In this document: positions 1-5,402 of the stretch, piece after piece
Numbering within the stretch: position 1 is the stretch's first letter
Layout: every line of letters begins with the position of its first letter
Origin: Candidatus Gastranaerophilales bacterium
GTDB lineage: Bacteria > Cyanobacteriota > Vampirovibrionia > Gastranaerophilales > Gastranaerophilaceae
Length of the DNA: 6,245 bases
Direction of reading: 5' to 3'
NCBI GenBank assembly: GCA_021201175.1
Contig: JAJQFK010000145.1
Span: 1-6,245, forward strand
Notes under the pieces: model-generated
The model's input: only the letters and a program-made list of their open reading frames with translations
Databases searched by the model: none
Told to the model about the DNA's origin: nothing
Position numbers and translations under genes: made by a program

Positions 1-15
1 ATTGAAAAAGATTTC

Positions 16-47
16 AGAGGAACACTTAAAACAGTTCCTTTTTTTTT
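16..47 (+). terminator. Intrinsic terminator of a plus-strand gene left of the window
   Basis: AGGAAC (18-23) pairs with GTTCCT (34-39) across a 10-nt loop. An A-T pair and a G-T wobble extend the stem outward. Nine Ts (39-47) follow on the plus strand. The minus strand has no T-run directly after the hairpin, so it points to a plus-strand gene ending left of this window and convergent with the vWA genes. A TGA at 3-5 could be that gene's stop, but this cannot be shown. Confidence 0.72.
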
Positions 48-69
48 GCGCAAAAGTTAAAATAAATTT

Positions 70-813
70 TCATTGTTGTATGATTTCAGCCTGAACTTCT
101 TTTTGAAGATTTAAAGAATCTTGTAAACTGTTTTTTAACTCCGCTGCGGTATTTGCATTATAAAATTTTCCGCTTGTTACAAGCGCGACACATTTTAATT
201 GATTGTTTGCGTCCATATCACCAACAGCAAGAGCAATAACATCAATTTTAATATCATCTCTGTATTTCATTAACTCAATAACAAAGTCACACGGACTTTC
301 ATCACAATTCTCACCGCCATCACTTATTAATATAATCCTTTTTTTAGAAGTTGTATCCGTAAAATCAAAAAAAGCAGCTTGTTTAAGTGAATATGTTATA
401 GGTGTCCACCCTACCGCATTTATAGAATTTAGTTTTGAATAAATATTTATAGTATTATTCTTTTCTATCGGGGAAATTAATTGTGAAGCTGTACAGCTTT
501 GTTTTGGGGTAAATCCTGTACGGTGCCCGTATACTCTAAGCCCCACACTTGTTTCTGCGGGAATCATTTGCAAAATATCCTTCATTGTTGACAGTGCAAT
601 ATTAATTTTTTTACTATGACCGAGTTTTTCATTCATACTGTTTGAAAAATCAACAATAAAAAGAATTTTTTCTCTTTCTGCGGAATCAGTAGAATTTTTT
701 GAGAAATAGTATGTATCCGGTGTAGAATAAGTATAATTTGCGGCAAAACATTCAAACTTATTGAAATAAAAAACACATAACAGACTTATAATTACAAAAA
801 ATAACTTTTTCAT
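70..813 (-). CDS. Exported vWA-domain protein (paralogue 1)
   Basis: This is a 247-residue protein with a Sec-type signal peptide: MKK, a hydrophobic core at about 4-17, and likely cleavage near A24/A25. The rest is essentially one vWA domain. The metal-ion-dependent adhesion site is complete: D55-x-S57-x-S59, T137 in GWTP and D165 in ISDGGE. The GLRVYGHR strand (91-98) is typical of bacterial vWA proteins. Four cysteines (C107, C170, C175, C208) match those of the neighbouring paralogue, which suggests disulfides in an oxidising compartment. Such proteins usually bind a partner or adhesive ligand through a divalent metal; the ligand here is unknown. There is no C-terminal membrane anchor or sorting signal, so it is predicted to be periplasmic or secreted. 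The gene lies 105 nt downstream of its paralogue. GGGTGA at 817-822, 3 nt before ATG, is a plausible ribosome-binding site. The fold is secure; the role is not. Confidence 0.9.
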   Translation of the reverse strand: MKKLFFVIISLLCVFYFNKFECFAANYTYSTPDTYYFSKNSTDSAEREKILFIVDFSNSMNEKLGHSKKINIALSTMKDILQMIPAETSVGLRVYGHRTGFTPKQSCTASQLISPIEKNNTINIYSKLNSINAVGWTPITYSLKQAAFFDFTDTTSKKRIILISDGGENCDESPCDFVIELMKYRDDIKIDVIALAVGDMDANNQLKCVALVTSGKFYNANTAAELKNSLQDSLNLQKEVQAEIIQQ

Positions 814-838
814 GTTTCACCCGTAATTTAATAAATAC

Positions 839-866
839 CGTATAAATCTGACCGGCACATTAACAA
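839..866 (-). promoter_or_regulatory. Candidate promoter of vWA paralogue 1
   Basis: On the minus strand, TTGTTA (866-861) and TATACG (844-839) are 16 bp apart, which would place the transcript start about 20 nt upstream of the ATG. Two direct TTGATAAT copies lie just upstream (868-875 and 893-900). The match is modest, and the gene could instead be read through from paralogue 2, since no terminator is evident between them. Confidence 0.3.
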
Positions 867-867
867 T

Positions 868-900
868 ATTATCAAAAATTTTTTTTATTGTCATTATCAA
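868..900 (-). repeat. Two direct TTGATAAT copies upstream of vWA paralogue 1
   Basis: TTGATAAT occurs on the minus strand at 875-868 and 900-893, 25 bp apart, directly upstream of the candidate -35 box. The motif resembles the TGATAA half-site of the dyad in front of the four-domain GntR-type gene. An 8-mer this AT-rich is expected about once per window by chance, so it is only a possible operator. Confidence 0.3.
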
Positions 901-918
901 TTATATTAAGTAAAGAGA

Positions 919-1680
919 TTAATTTGAAGGAATAAGAAAATTTTTATAACTTACTCCGTCATCATCGCTATAAACCGGTTTTTTAGGCTGCTCAGGCGCT
1001 ATTGGAGAAGGCTTTGCTGACACCGGATTGTTTATTGCTCTTGAAAATCCTTTTTCAATTTCATGCTGATTTTCCGCGGATATAATTTCTCCGTTTGTAT
1101 TTTGCGCAACGCATTTTAATTGATTAAAATCGCCGCCTTTAACCCCAATGGCAATAATGTCAATACGAACATCTTTTCTTTTTCCTGTGACTTCTTTTAT
1201 GTATGCACAAGGATCCTCTCCGCAGCTTTCACCGCCGTCTGTAATTAAAATAATGTGTTTAAAGGCATTGGAATTAAAATCAGAGTCTAATGCGGATTGT
1301 AGTGCGTATGTTAAAGGAGTAGTTCCTAAAGGAAATATCATATCCAGATTTAAATTTATATTCCTTATATTGTTCTTTTTTATTGGAAGAACAAGCCTTG
1401 ATGCCTGACAAAAATCTGAATTGTTAGAAAAAACATCAAGTATGGACTCTCCGACAGAAAATCCGATAGTACGAAGCCCAACCGGCATATTTGCATCCAT
1501 TGAACCCAGAACCTTTTTTGCAGCTTCAACTGCAATTACGTACTTTGGCTGTCCGTTAATATTTCCAAGCATACTCACAGAAGCATCAAAAATCACCAGC
1601 GTTTCAGTATCTGCAATTGCATTTTCATTTCCAAACGCAAACAAAAATATACACAAAAATATAAAAAACAGCTTCCTCAT
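919..1680 (-). CDS. Exported vWA-domain protein with Pro-rich tail (paralogue 2)
   Basis: This is a 253-residue paralogue of the gene at 70-813. The signal peptide covers residues 1-23, with a hydrophobic core at 4-16 and a likely AIA cleavage site before D24. The vWA domain has an intact metal site: D32-x-S34-x-S36, T121 in GTTP and D148 in ITDGGE. Cysteines C91, C153, C158 and C190 correspond to the four in paralogue 1. The two share local motifs such as DGGE-C-(3)-PC and NQLKC. This copy adds a Pro/Lys/Asp-rich tail from about 217 that paralogue 1 lacks; it is probably flexible and may contact the cell surface or a partner. There is no Shine-Dalgarno sequence. A good promoter ends 6 nt before the ATG, so translation is probably leaderless. 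The likely site is the periplasm or outside the cell; the ligand is unknown. Confidence 0.9.
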   Translation of the reverse strand: MRKLFFIFLCIFLFAFGNENAIADTETLVIFDASVSMLGNINGQPKYVIAVEAAKKVLGSMDANMPVGLRTIGFSVGESILDVFSNNSDFCQASRLVLPIKKNNIRNINLNLDMIFPLGTTPLTYALQSALDSDFNSNAFKHIILITDGGESCGEDPCAYIKEVTGKRKDVRIDIIAIGVKGGDFNQLKCVAQNTNGEIISAENQHEIEKGFSRAINNPVSAKPSPIAPEQPKKPVYSDDDGVSYKNFLIPSN

Positions 1681-1686
1681 AGTTGT

Positions 1687-1715
1687 ATTTTAACAAGAAA
1701 TTCAGTTTTCTGCAA
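1687..1715 (-). promoter_or_regulatory. Promoter of vWA paralogue 2, apparently leaderless
   Basis: On the minus strand, TTGCAG (1715-1710) and TAAAAT (1692-1687) are exactly 17 bp apart, with TG one base before the -10 box (extended -10). Only six bases, ACAACT, separate the -10 box from the ATG at 1680. Initiation at the usual distance therefore falls on the A of the ATG. No Shine-Dalgarno sequence is present. The -35 box overlaps the T-tract of the preceding gene's terminator. Confidence 0.62.
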
Positions 1716-1745
1716 AAAAAGAAGGAACATTAACGTTCCTTCTTT
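1714..1745 (-). terminator. Strong intrinsic terminator after the 55-residue gene
   Basis: An 11-bp perfect stem (1718-1728 with 1735-1745, loop of 6) is followed on the minus strand by Ts; the arm's last three Ts plus four more make a run of seven (1720-1714). It starts 6 nt after the small gene's stop and ends before the vWA promoter, so the small gene is its own transcription unit. The plus strand has no T-run after it. Confidence 0.85.
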
Positions 1746-1751
1746 ATGTTT

Positions 1752-1919
1752 TTAACAACCTATGCCTAACATTTTTTTATACCAACTAAAAGCTTCTATA
1801 TCTGAACCGTTAAAAGTAGCTTTTAAAGCTTGTTTTTTAAGGTAATTTTCAAATTCTTCAGTAAATTTTGAAGTAATAGTATTCTTTTTTTGAACAGAAT
1901 CAGTTACAGCATTCGACAT
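1752..1919 (-). CDS. Hypothetical 55-residue small protein
   Basis: The family is not recognised. The reading frame runs from ATG at 1919 to TAA at 1752-1754 and encodes 55 residues. It has a near-ideal Shine-Dalgarno sequence, GGAGG at 1930-1926, 6 nt before the ATG, and a strong terminator directly behind it, so it is very probably a real, well-translated gene. The N-terminal third is polar (S/T/K/Q). FTEEFENYLKKQ at about 19-30 is likely an amphipathic helix. The C-terminus is YKKMLGIGC, ending on the only cysteine. There is no signal peptide or membrane segment. It could be a regulatory or stress-related small protein, an adaptor, or a peptide precursor processed at its Gly/Cys tail; the sequence does not choose between these. 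No processing enzyme or transporter lies nearby. Confidence 0.75.
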   Translation of the reverse strand: MSNAVTDSVQKKNTITSKFTEEFENYLKKQALKATFNGSDIEAFSWYKKMLGIGC

Positions 1920-1925
1920 AGGACA

Positions 1926-1930
1926 CCTCC
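1926..1930 (-). promoter_or_regulatory. Ribosome-binding site of the 55-residue gene
   Basis: GGAGG followed by TG lies 6 nt before the ATG at 1919. It is among the strongest Shine-Dalgarno matches in the window and is the main evidence that this small frame is translated. Confidence 0.8.
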
Positions 1931-1950
1931 GTTATTAATCTAATACACAT

Positions 1951-1999
1951 GTTATAAAAAACCTAAAAGGCAAATTTGCTATATACATAAACTATTTTA
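1951..1999 (-). promoter_or_regulatory. Candidate promoter region of the 55-residue gene
   Basis: Two -10 candidates are visible on the minus strand: TATAAC (1956-1951; start about 25 nt before the ATG) and an extended TGA-TAAAAT (1999-1994 for the hexamer; start about 68 nt before the ATG). Neither has a good -35 box. A 10-bp palindrome, GCAAATTTGC (1970-1979), lies between them and could be an operator. Confidence 0.3.
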
Positions 2000-2025
2000 T
2001 CATTTTTTTATAAAAATTGCATTCT

Positions 2026-2058
2026 GCCTAGCACGATAATTCCAGGAAGTCAATAGGC
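2026..2058. other. GC-richer islet with an inverted repeat between genes
   Basis: In an otherwise very AT-rich gap, GCCTA (2026-2030) and TAGGC (2054-2058) form an inverted repeat around a 23-nt centre that contains TTCC-A-GGAA (2040-2048). TTGACT, a fine -35 hexamer, occurs on the minus strand at 2053-2048, but the hexamer 17 bp on (TAGGCA) is a poor -10. It may be an operator or a small structured RNA element; no known class is recognised. Confidence 0.3.
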
Positions 2059-2081
2059 TATTCGATTTGAGTAGTGTAAAA

Positions 2082-2112
2082 TATAATTAAATAAATTGTT
2101 TTTTTAATTATA
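2082..2112 (-). terminator. AT-only hairpin just after the GntR-type gene
   Basis: TATAATTAAA (2082-2091) pairs perfectly with TTTAATTATA (2103-2112) across an 11-nt loop, starting 2 nt after the stop codon. On the minus strand a short TTTT follows after one A. With no G-C pairs it would be a weak terminator. It may equally stabilise the 3' end or be an accident of composition. Confidence 0.4.
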
Positions 2113-2114
2113 GA

Positions 2115-3254
2115 TTATATAAATTCCGGATTTATTGATAACCATTGATATGATTCTTTTTCTTCTTCTAACGGTTTATCTACAACAAATGTTCCGCCGT
2201 ATTTGCCGCGCGCAAACGTAATATAACCGTCTTGAGATATAGATATTAAAGCTTTTCTTATGGTATTCGTACTTACATCAAATTTTTTCGATAATTCCAA
2301 CATTGAGGGTAATTTATCTCCGGAATTATATTCTTTATTAATTAAATCTATTATTTTAGATTCGATTTTTTTATAACTGTAAAATGCAGAACTATTTGCC
2401 TGCGCAAAAATCGGATTATCATCTAATGAATCAAATGCAGGAGATAAAGGATTTTGCGCCAATATACAACCGTATCGCCCTCGTCTTGAAATTACAATAC
2501 CATCTTTAGAAAGCTGTTTTATGCACTCATGAATCGTTTTGACGCTTACATTCAAATCTGAAGCAAGTTCCTCATGCGAAGGAATTTTATCACCTATAGA
2601 AAAATTTTTCGCTAAGAGCTTTTTTATATTTTCTGTAATTTTATTAATAAGTGTTTCATTATGTCTGTTATTTAATTTTTTTAATTCTTTATAAGAAATA
2701 TTCGGTATTGCTTTTAGAACCCAATTGGCACTTTTGCCGCGAACTTGTCTTGATTCCAAAATTCCCTCCGAACACAAGTATTCATAAGCAAGCCTTGTTG
2801 TATTCTGTGATATATCGAGGTATTCAGACATTTTTCTAATAGAAGGAAAAGTTTTGTTGATTTTATATTCTTTTCTTAAAATTAAATTTTTAATTGCGAC
2901 TACAGCTTTTTCTCGCCTTGATACAGACTTAATGAAATTTTCATTAGGATTTGTAAAATTGGAAATCATTGTGCCGAGTCTTTGTTTTGACTTTAAATAT
3001 CCCTCATCTTCTATATATCTTATGGCATTTTGAACTGTTCCTATACTAACCCCTAAATGGCTTGAAAGTTCGGCTTTAGACGGCAAAATATCATTTTCTT
3101 TTATTGTTTTTTTGCTGACAGCAGAAAGAATCCAACTAGTAATCCATTTTTTTACTATGGAGTCCTTTGGTTCGTATGAACATGACATGTCCGGAATTTC
3201 CGCCGGAAGTTCCGAAATACTAATTTTTCTTTGTTTTTCAAAAATTTTTGACAT
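2115..3254 (-). CDS. Transcription regulator with four tandem GntR-type winged helices
   Basis: This protein of 379 residues has four successive GntR-type winged helix-turn-helix domains, at about 32-100, 111-182, 200-269 and 294-361. Each shows the family pattern of a PS motif, a helix-turn-helix with S-x-x-T, and a Gly-containing wing: ILPSKAELSSHLGVS, TFPSIRKMSEYLDIS, KIPSHEELASDLNVS and KLPSMLELSKKFDVS. GntR regulators normally carry one such domain plus an effector domain (FCD, UTRA, aminotransferase-like). None of these is present, so any signal sensing must be unusual or absent. It could grip several operator half-sites along one DNA molecule. The start chosen is M at 3254, not the in-frame ATG at 3272: GGAG sits 6 nt before 3254, and the best -10 box would start transcription downstream of 3272. 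A dyad overlapping the promoter suggests self-regulation. The targets are unknown. Confidence 0.88.
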   Translation of the reverse strand: MSKIFEKQRKISISELPAEIPDMSCSYEPKDSIVKKWITSWILSAVSKKTIKENDILPSKAELSSHLGVSIGTVQNAIRYIEDEGYLKSKQRLGTMISNFTNPNENFIKSVSRREKAVVAIKNLILRKEYKINKTFPSIRKMSEYLDISQNTTRLAYEYLCSEGILESRQVRGKSANWVLKAIPNISYKELKKLNNRHNETLINKITENIKKLLAKNFSIGDKIPSHEELASDLNVSVKTIHECIKQLSKDGIVISRRGRYGCILAQNPLSPAFDSLDDNPIFAQANSSAFYSYKKIESKIIDLINKEYNSGDKLPSMLELSKKFDVSTNTIRKALISISQDGYITFARGKYGGTFVVDKPLEEEKESYQWLSINPEFI

Positions 3255-3260
3255 AACAAT

Positions 3261-3280
3261 CTCCGATTTCATTTATTATA
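3261..3280 (-). promoter_or_regulatory. -10 box and ribosome-binding site fixing the GntR-type start
   Basis: TATAAT (3280-3275, minus strand) predicts a transcript start near 3268, which lies 3' of the ATG at 3272. GGAG (3264-3261) then sits 6 nt before the ATG at 3254. Together they favour 3254 as the start, with a leader of about 14 nt. No recognisable -35 box is present, which hints at activator dependence. Confidence 0.55.
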
Positions 3281-3302
3281 AGTCAGATTATTATTTTTTT
3301 TG

Positions 3303-3317
3303 TTATCATTTTGATAA
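3303..3317. promoter_or_regulatory. TTATCA-3-TGATAA dyad, candidate operator
   Basis: A perfect 6-bp inverted repeat with a 3-bp centre lies at about -35 to -49 relative to the predicted start of the GntR-type transcript. Short symmetrical AT-rich half-sites are typical of GntR operators, so autoregulation is a natural guess. There is no direct proof. Confidence 0.4.
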
Positions 3318-3353
3318 AAAATTAATATTTCGTTACTTTAAATAAAAATTCAA

Positions 3354-4019
3354 TTAAACAAGACCTTCCTTAATCGCTTTAACAGCCGCTTGAGTTCTGT
3401 CATCAACCAATAATTTTTGGATAATGTTACACACGTGTGCTTTTGCAGTATGTTCACTGATAAAAAGCTCCTTTGCAATATCAAGATTTGATTTTCCGTC
3501 AACGACAAGTTTTAGCACTTCATATTCTCTTTGCGTGAGATTCGAGTGAGTATTTCTAAACATGGCTCGATTTGTTTGTTTTTTAGGAATAATCCCTTCC
3601 GATTTTTCCCTCAAAAGAGGTACAACTTTCGGATCAATCCACATCGCACCTTCATAAACACTTTTAACAATGTATAACAGCATTTCTTCATCTATATCTT
3701 TTATTACATAGGCATAAATTCCCGCAGCCATTGCGTTTGTTATCTCATCAGGATTATTATGCGACGAAAGTACTATTATCTTTGTATCTATATTTTTTTC
3801 TTGTAATGCCTTAATAACTTTTAGTCCGGAAATATCAGGCAGCCCAAGGTCCAGAAGCATTATATCCGGTATAACAGCGCAGCATTTGTCAATAGCGTCT
3901 TTACCGGATTCTGTTTCTGCAATTATTTCACAGCCTTCAGCATCGTCAAACAGTGTTTTAATACCGGCTCTAATAAGTTTATGGTCTTCTACAAGCATTA
4001 TTCTGATTGAATTTGTCAT
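3354..4019 (-). CDS. NarL/FixJ-family response regulator
   Basis: This 221-residue two-domain response regulator has a receiver domain at about 5-120, with acidic pair E11-D12, phospho-acceptor D57 in MLLDLGLPD, the switch S85 at the end of strand 4, and K107. A linker leads to a LuxR-type helix-turn-helix at about 160-221 (NLTQREYEVLKLVVDGKSN then DIAKELFISEHTAKAHV). All catalytic receiver residues are present, so it should be phosphorylated by a histidine kinase and then bind DNA as a dimer. No kinase gene is in the window, so it is an orphan here. GGAGG (4029-4025) stands 5 nt before the ATG, giving a confident start. An 11-bp AT-only palindrome lies just upstream of it. The next gene on the same strand starts 99 nt beyond the stop but seems to have its own promoter. 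Confidence 0.93.
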   Translation of the reverse strand: MTNSIRIMLVEDHKLIRAGIKTLFDDAEGCEIIAETESGKDAIDKCCAVIPDIMLLDLGLPDISGLKVIKALQEKNIDTKIIVLSSHNNPDEITNAMAAGIYAYVIKDIDEEMLLYIVKSVYEGAMWIDPKVVPLLREKSEGIIPKKQTNRAMFRNTHSNLTQREYEVLKLVVDGKSNLDIAKELFISEHTAKAHVCNIIQKLLVDDRTQAAVKAIKEGLV

Positions 4020-4032
4020 ATTCGCCTCCGAC

Positions 4033-4061
4033 TATATATTAAAAAAATGATTTAATATATA
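4033..4061. promoter_or_regulatory. 11-bp AT-only palindrome upstream of the response regulator
   Basis: TATATATTAAA (4033-4043) pairs perfectly with TTTAATATATA (4051-4061) across a 7-bp centre. It ends 4 nt from the Shine-Dalgarno sequence. It could be an operator for the response regulator itself (NarL-type proteins bind dyads) or a leader hairpin. In such AT-rich DNA chance is not excluded. Confidence 0.4.
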
Positions 4062-4067
4062 TATCCC

Positions 4068-4085
4068 TCTTGTTTTATTTTTTAA
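4068..4085 (+). repeat. 18-bp inverted repeat, left copy
   Basis: This is TCTTGTTTTATTTTTTAA. Its exact reverse complement, TTAAAAAATAAAACAAGA, occurs at 5378-5395, beyond the methyltransferase gene. All 18 positions match, including the non-A/T positions. It lies in the upstream region of the response regulator. Confidence 0.7.
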
Positions 4086-4169
4086 GAATATTTTTTTTAT
4101 TTATTTAAAAAAAAATATAATTAAAATTATTAATTTTTTTAAAATTAAAAAGCTTATCAAATTATATAT

Positions 4170-4194
4170 CGAATAGATTTATAACGATAATATT
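4170..4194 (+). repeat. 25-bp motif copy 1 (forward, left flank)
   Basis: It begins CGAATAG and ends CGATAATATT. It matches copy 2 at 22 of 25 positions and lies 37 bp before it. The motif consists of two direct half-sites (CGATTA-like and CGATAA), 15 bp apart. With the copies at 4207, 5301, 5351 and 5403 it brackets the methyltransferase gene. Confidence 0.75.
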
Positions 4195-4206
4195 TTATGT
4201 ATAATA

Positions 4207-4231
4207 CGATTAGATATATAGCGATAATATT
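4207..4231 (+). repeat. 25-bp motif copy 2 (forward, left flank)
   Basis: It begins CGATTAGATATATA and ends CGATAATATT. It ends 33 bp before the methyltransferase start; its last two bases form the first two of the candidate -35 hexamer. Binding here could affect that promoter. It matches the reversed copy 3 at 23 of 25 positions. Confidence 0.75.
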
Positions 4232-4258
4232 AGCCCGAATAAAAAAAAAGATTATAAT
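4230..4258 (+). promoter_or_regulatory. Methyltransferase promoter, apparently leaderless
   Basis: A perfect -10 box, TATAAT (4253-4258), stands 6 nt before the ATG at 4265. The usual start distance falls on the A of the ATG, and there is no Shine-Dalgarno sequence. The -35 candidate TTAGCC (4230-4235) at 17 bp is weak. The geometry repeats that of vWA paralogue 2. Confidence 0.58.
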
Positions 4259-4264
4259 AGAAAT

Positions 4265-5302
4265 ATGGATAATTATAGTTTTTTTATAACAGATGATAAT
4301 ACAACAGGGATATATTCAAATTTAGTTAATGATATATTTCATTCAAAAACCGGAGCATTAAAAGAAGCAATTGAAAAATTTTTATTACCGTCGAAATATT
4401 GTGAATATTATAAAAATTTTGATGAAATTAAAATTTTAGATATATGTTACGGCATAGGATACAACACAAAAGCGCTGCTTTTAAATTCCGAAAACAAAAA
4501 AGTTAAGATTGATTCCATAGAAATAAACAATGAATTTCCTATACTGTCACCATTTATAAAAGATGGAGTTAATGATACCGAATTAAGCTTTTTTATAATA
4601 AAAAGTTTAATTAATTCAGGAATATCAATAGACGAGATAAATCAAAAAATAAATATAATAACGGGAGAAAATTACAAATTTTTTAACCCGAATCATATAG
4701 CCTTATTTAAGAGTTTTTATAATAATGTATATAAAACATCCTCCACGGCATATAAAGACGCCTTCTTACATAATATATATTATAGTTATATATCGAATAA
4801 TAATAATTCAAGCCTAAAAACCAATAAATACGAGGGATGTACTTTAGAGTTTAAAATGGGTGATGCAAGAAAAATTATTCCAACGTTAAATACAAGCTAT
4901 GATATTATTTTTCTTGATGCTTTTTCTCCCCAAAAAGACCCCACTCTTTGGACTGCTGATTTTTTATCACAAATTGAAAAGCACATGAAACAAAACTCAA
5001 TTCTAGTTTCTTATTCCAAATCTACTCCTTTTAGGAGTACTCTTTTAAACTTAGGTTTTTACATATCAAAAACATTTATTAAAAATATTGATTCAGGTAC
5101 TGTTGCTTCAAAAAATAACGATTTAATTTTAACTAATCTAAATGATTTTGATTATGGTCTATATAACACTACCGCCGGTATTCCGTACAGAGATGAAAAT
5201 CTAAATTTATCCGCTAATGATATTTTATTAAACAGAAATATAGAAATGAAAAAATCTACCCTGCTTTCTCATACTCAATTTTTAAAACTTAATTCAAAAT
5301 AA
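4265..5302 (+). CDS. mnmD: MnmD-like tRNA U34 methyltransferase
   Basis: This 345-residue SAM-dependent methyltransferase resembles the methyltransferase half of MnmC, in the stand-alone form (MnmD). That family methylates 5-aminomethyl(-2-thio)uridine at the tRNA wobble position to the methylaminomethyl form, in the cytoplasm. Landmarks are HSKTGALKEA (26-35); the SAM-binding loop ILDICYGIGYNTKAL (57-71) with acidic E86; GDARKIIP (199-206); the signature DAFSPQKDPTLWT (218-230); PFRSTLLNLGF (255-265); and a C-terminal GIPYRDENL (305-313), typical of stand-alone members. There is no FAD oxidase domain. The gene has its own promoter and runs opposite to its neighbours. It is bracketed by inverted repeats, and the first reversed copy overlaps its stop codon. 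Fold and family are clear from the motifs; substrate specificity is inferred. The segment at about 92-190 is long and Asn/Ile-rich. Confidence 0.85.
   Translation: MDNYSFFITDDNTTGIYSNLVNDIFHSKTGALKEAIEKFLLPSKYCEYYKNFDEIKILDICYGIGYNTKALLLNSENKKVKIDSIEINNEFPILSPFIKDGVNDTELSFFIIKSLINSGISIDEINQKINIITGENYKFFNPNHIALFKSFYNNVYKTSSTAYKDAFLHNIYYSYISNNNNSSLKTNKYEGCTLEFKMGDARKIIPTLNTSYDIIFLDAFSPQKDPTLWTADFLSQIEKHMKQNSILVSYSKSTPFRSTLLNLGFYISKTFIKNIDSGTVASKNNDLILTNLNDFDYGLYNTTAGIPYRDENLNLSANDILLNRNIEMKKSTLLSHTQFLKLNSK
4776..4800 (-). repeat. Degenerate in-gene copy of the 25-bp motif
   Basis: Inside the methyltransferase gene, in the part encoding the YYSYISNN stretch, the reverse complement matches copy 4 at 21 of 25 positions and the general pattern at about 19. 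It shares the 14-mer TTATATATCGAATA with the copy 1 region. It may be a coincidence of AT-rich coding sequence. Confidence 0.3.
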
Positions 5303-5325
5303 TATTATCAATATATATCTAATCG
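5301..5325 (-). repeat. 25-bp motif copy 3 (reversed, right flank)
   Basis: On the minus strand it begins CGATTAGATATATA and ends GATAATATT, identical to copy 2 at 23 of 25 positions. It overlaps the last two bases of the methyltransferase stop codon, so gene and repeat are immediately adjacent. Confidence 0.75.
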
Positions 5326-5350
5326 ATTTAATTATAAAACAGCCAACAAA

Positions 5351-5375
5351 AATGTTATAGATATATATCGAATAG
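5351..5375 (-). repeat. 25-bp motif copy 4 (reversed, right flank)
   Basis: It aligns without gaps to copy 2 at 20 of 25 positions when read on the minus strand and is the least conserved of the five. It starts 50 bp after copy 3. It contains the 10-bp palindrome GATATATATC (5360-5369). Confidence 0.55.
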
Positions 5376-5377
5376 TA

Positions 5378-5395
5378 TTAAAAAATAAAACAAGA
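5378..5395 (+). repeat. 18-bp inverted repeat, right copy
   Basis: TTAAAAAATAAAACAAGA is the exact reverse complement of 4068-4085. It lies between motif copies 4 and 5, whereas the left partner lies outside both left copies, so the two flanks are not exact mirror images. Confidence 0.7.
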
Positions 5396-5402
5396 ACCTT
5401 TG

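Noticed and set aside
203..442. Plus-strand open frames opposite the vWA, GntR-type and other genes
   Set aside because: They are antisense shadows of strongly supported minus-strand genes, without ribosome-binding sites or recognisable domains.
2020..2070. A tRNA or other known RNA in the GC-richer islet
   Set aside because: No cloverleaf, no T-loop motif and too short; no known RNA class fits.
2032..2070. A further copy of the 25-bp motif (CGATAATT and CGATTTGAG near 2034 and 2062)
   Set aside because: Only the half-site core matches; the spacing and remaining positions do not.
3255..3272. ATG at 3272 as start of the GntR-type gene
   Set aside because: It has no ribosome-binding site and would lie upstream of the transcript start predicted from TATAAT at 3280-3275; the ATG at 3254 has GGAG at ideal spacing.
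4086..4260. Replication origin with iterons or DnaA boxes
   Set aside because: TTATCAAAT at 4154 is only a weak DnaA-box likeness, with no cluster of boxes and no replication gene nearby.
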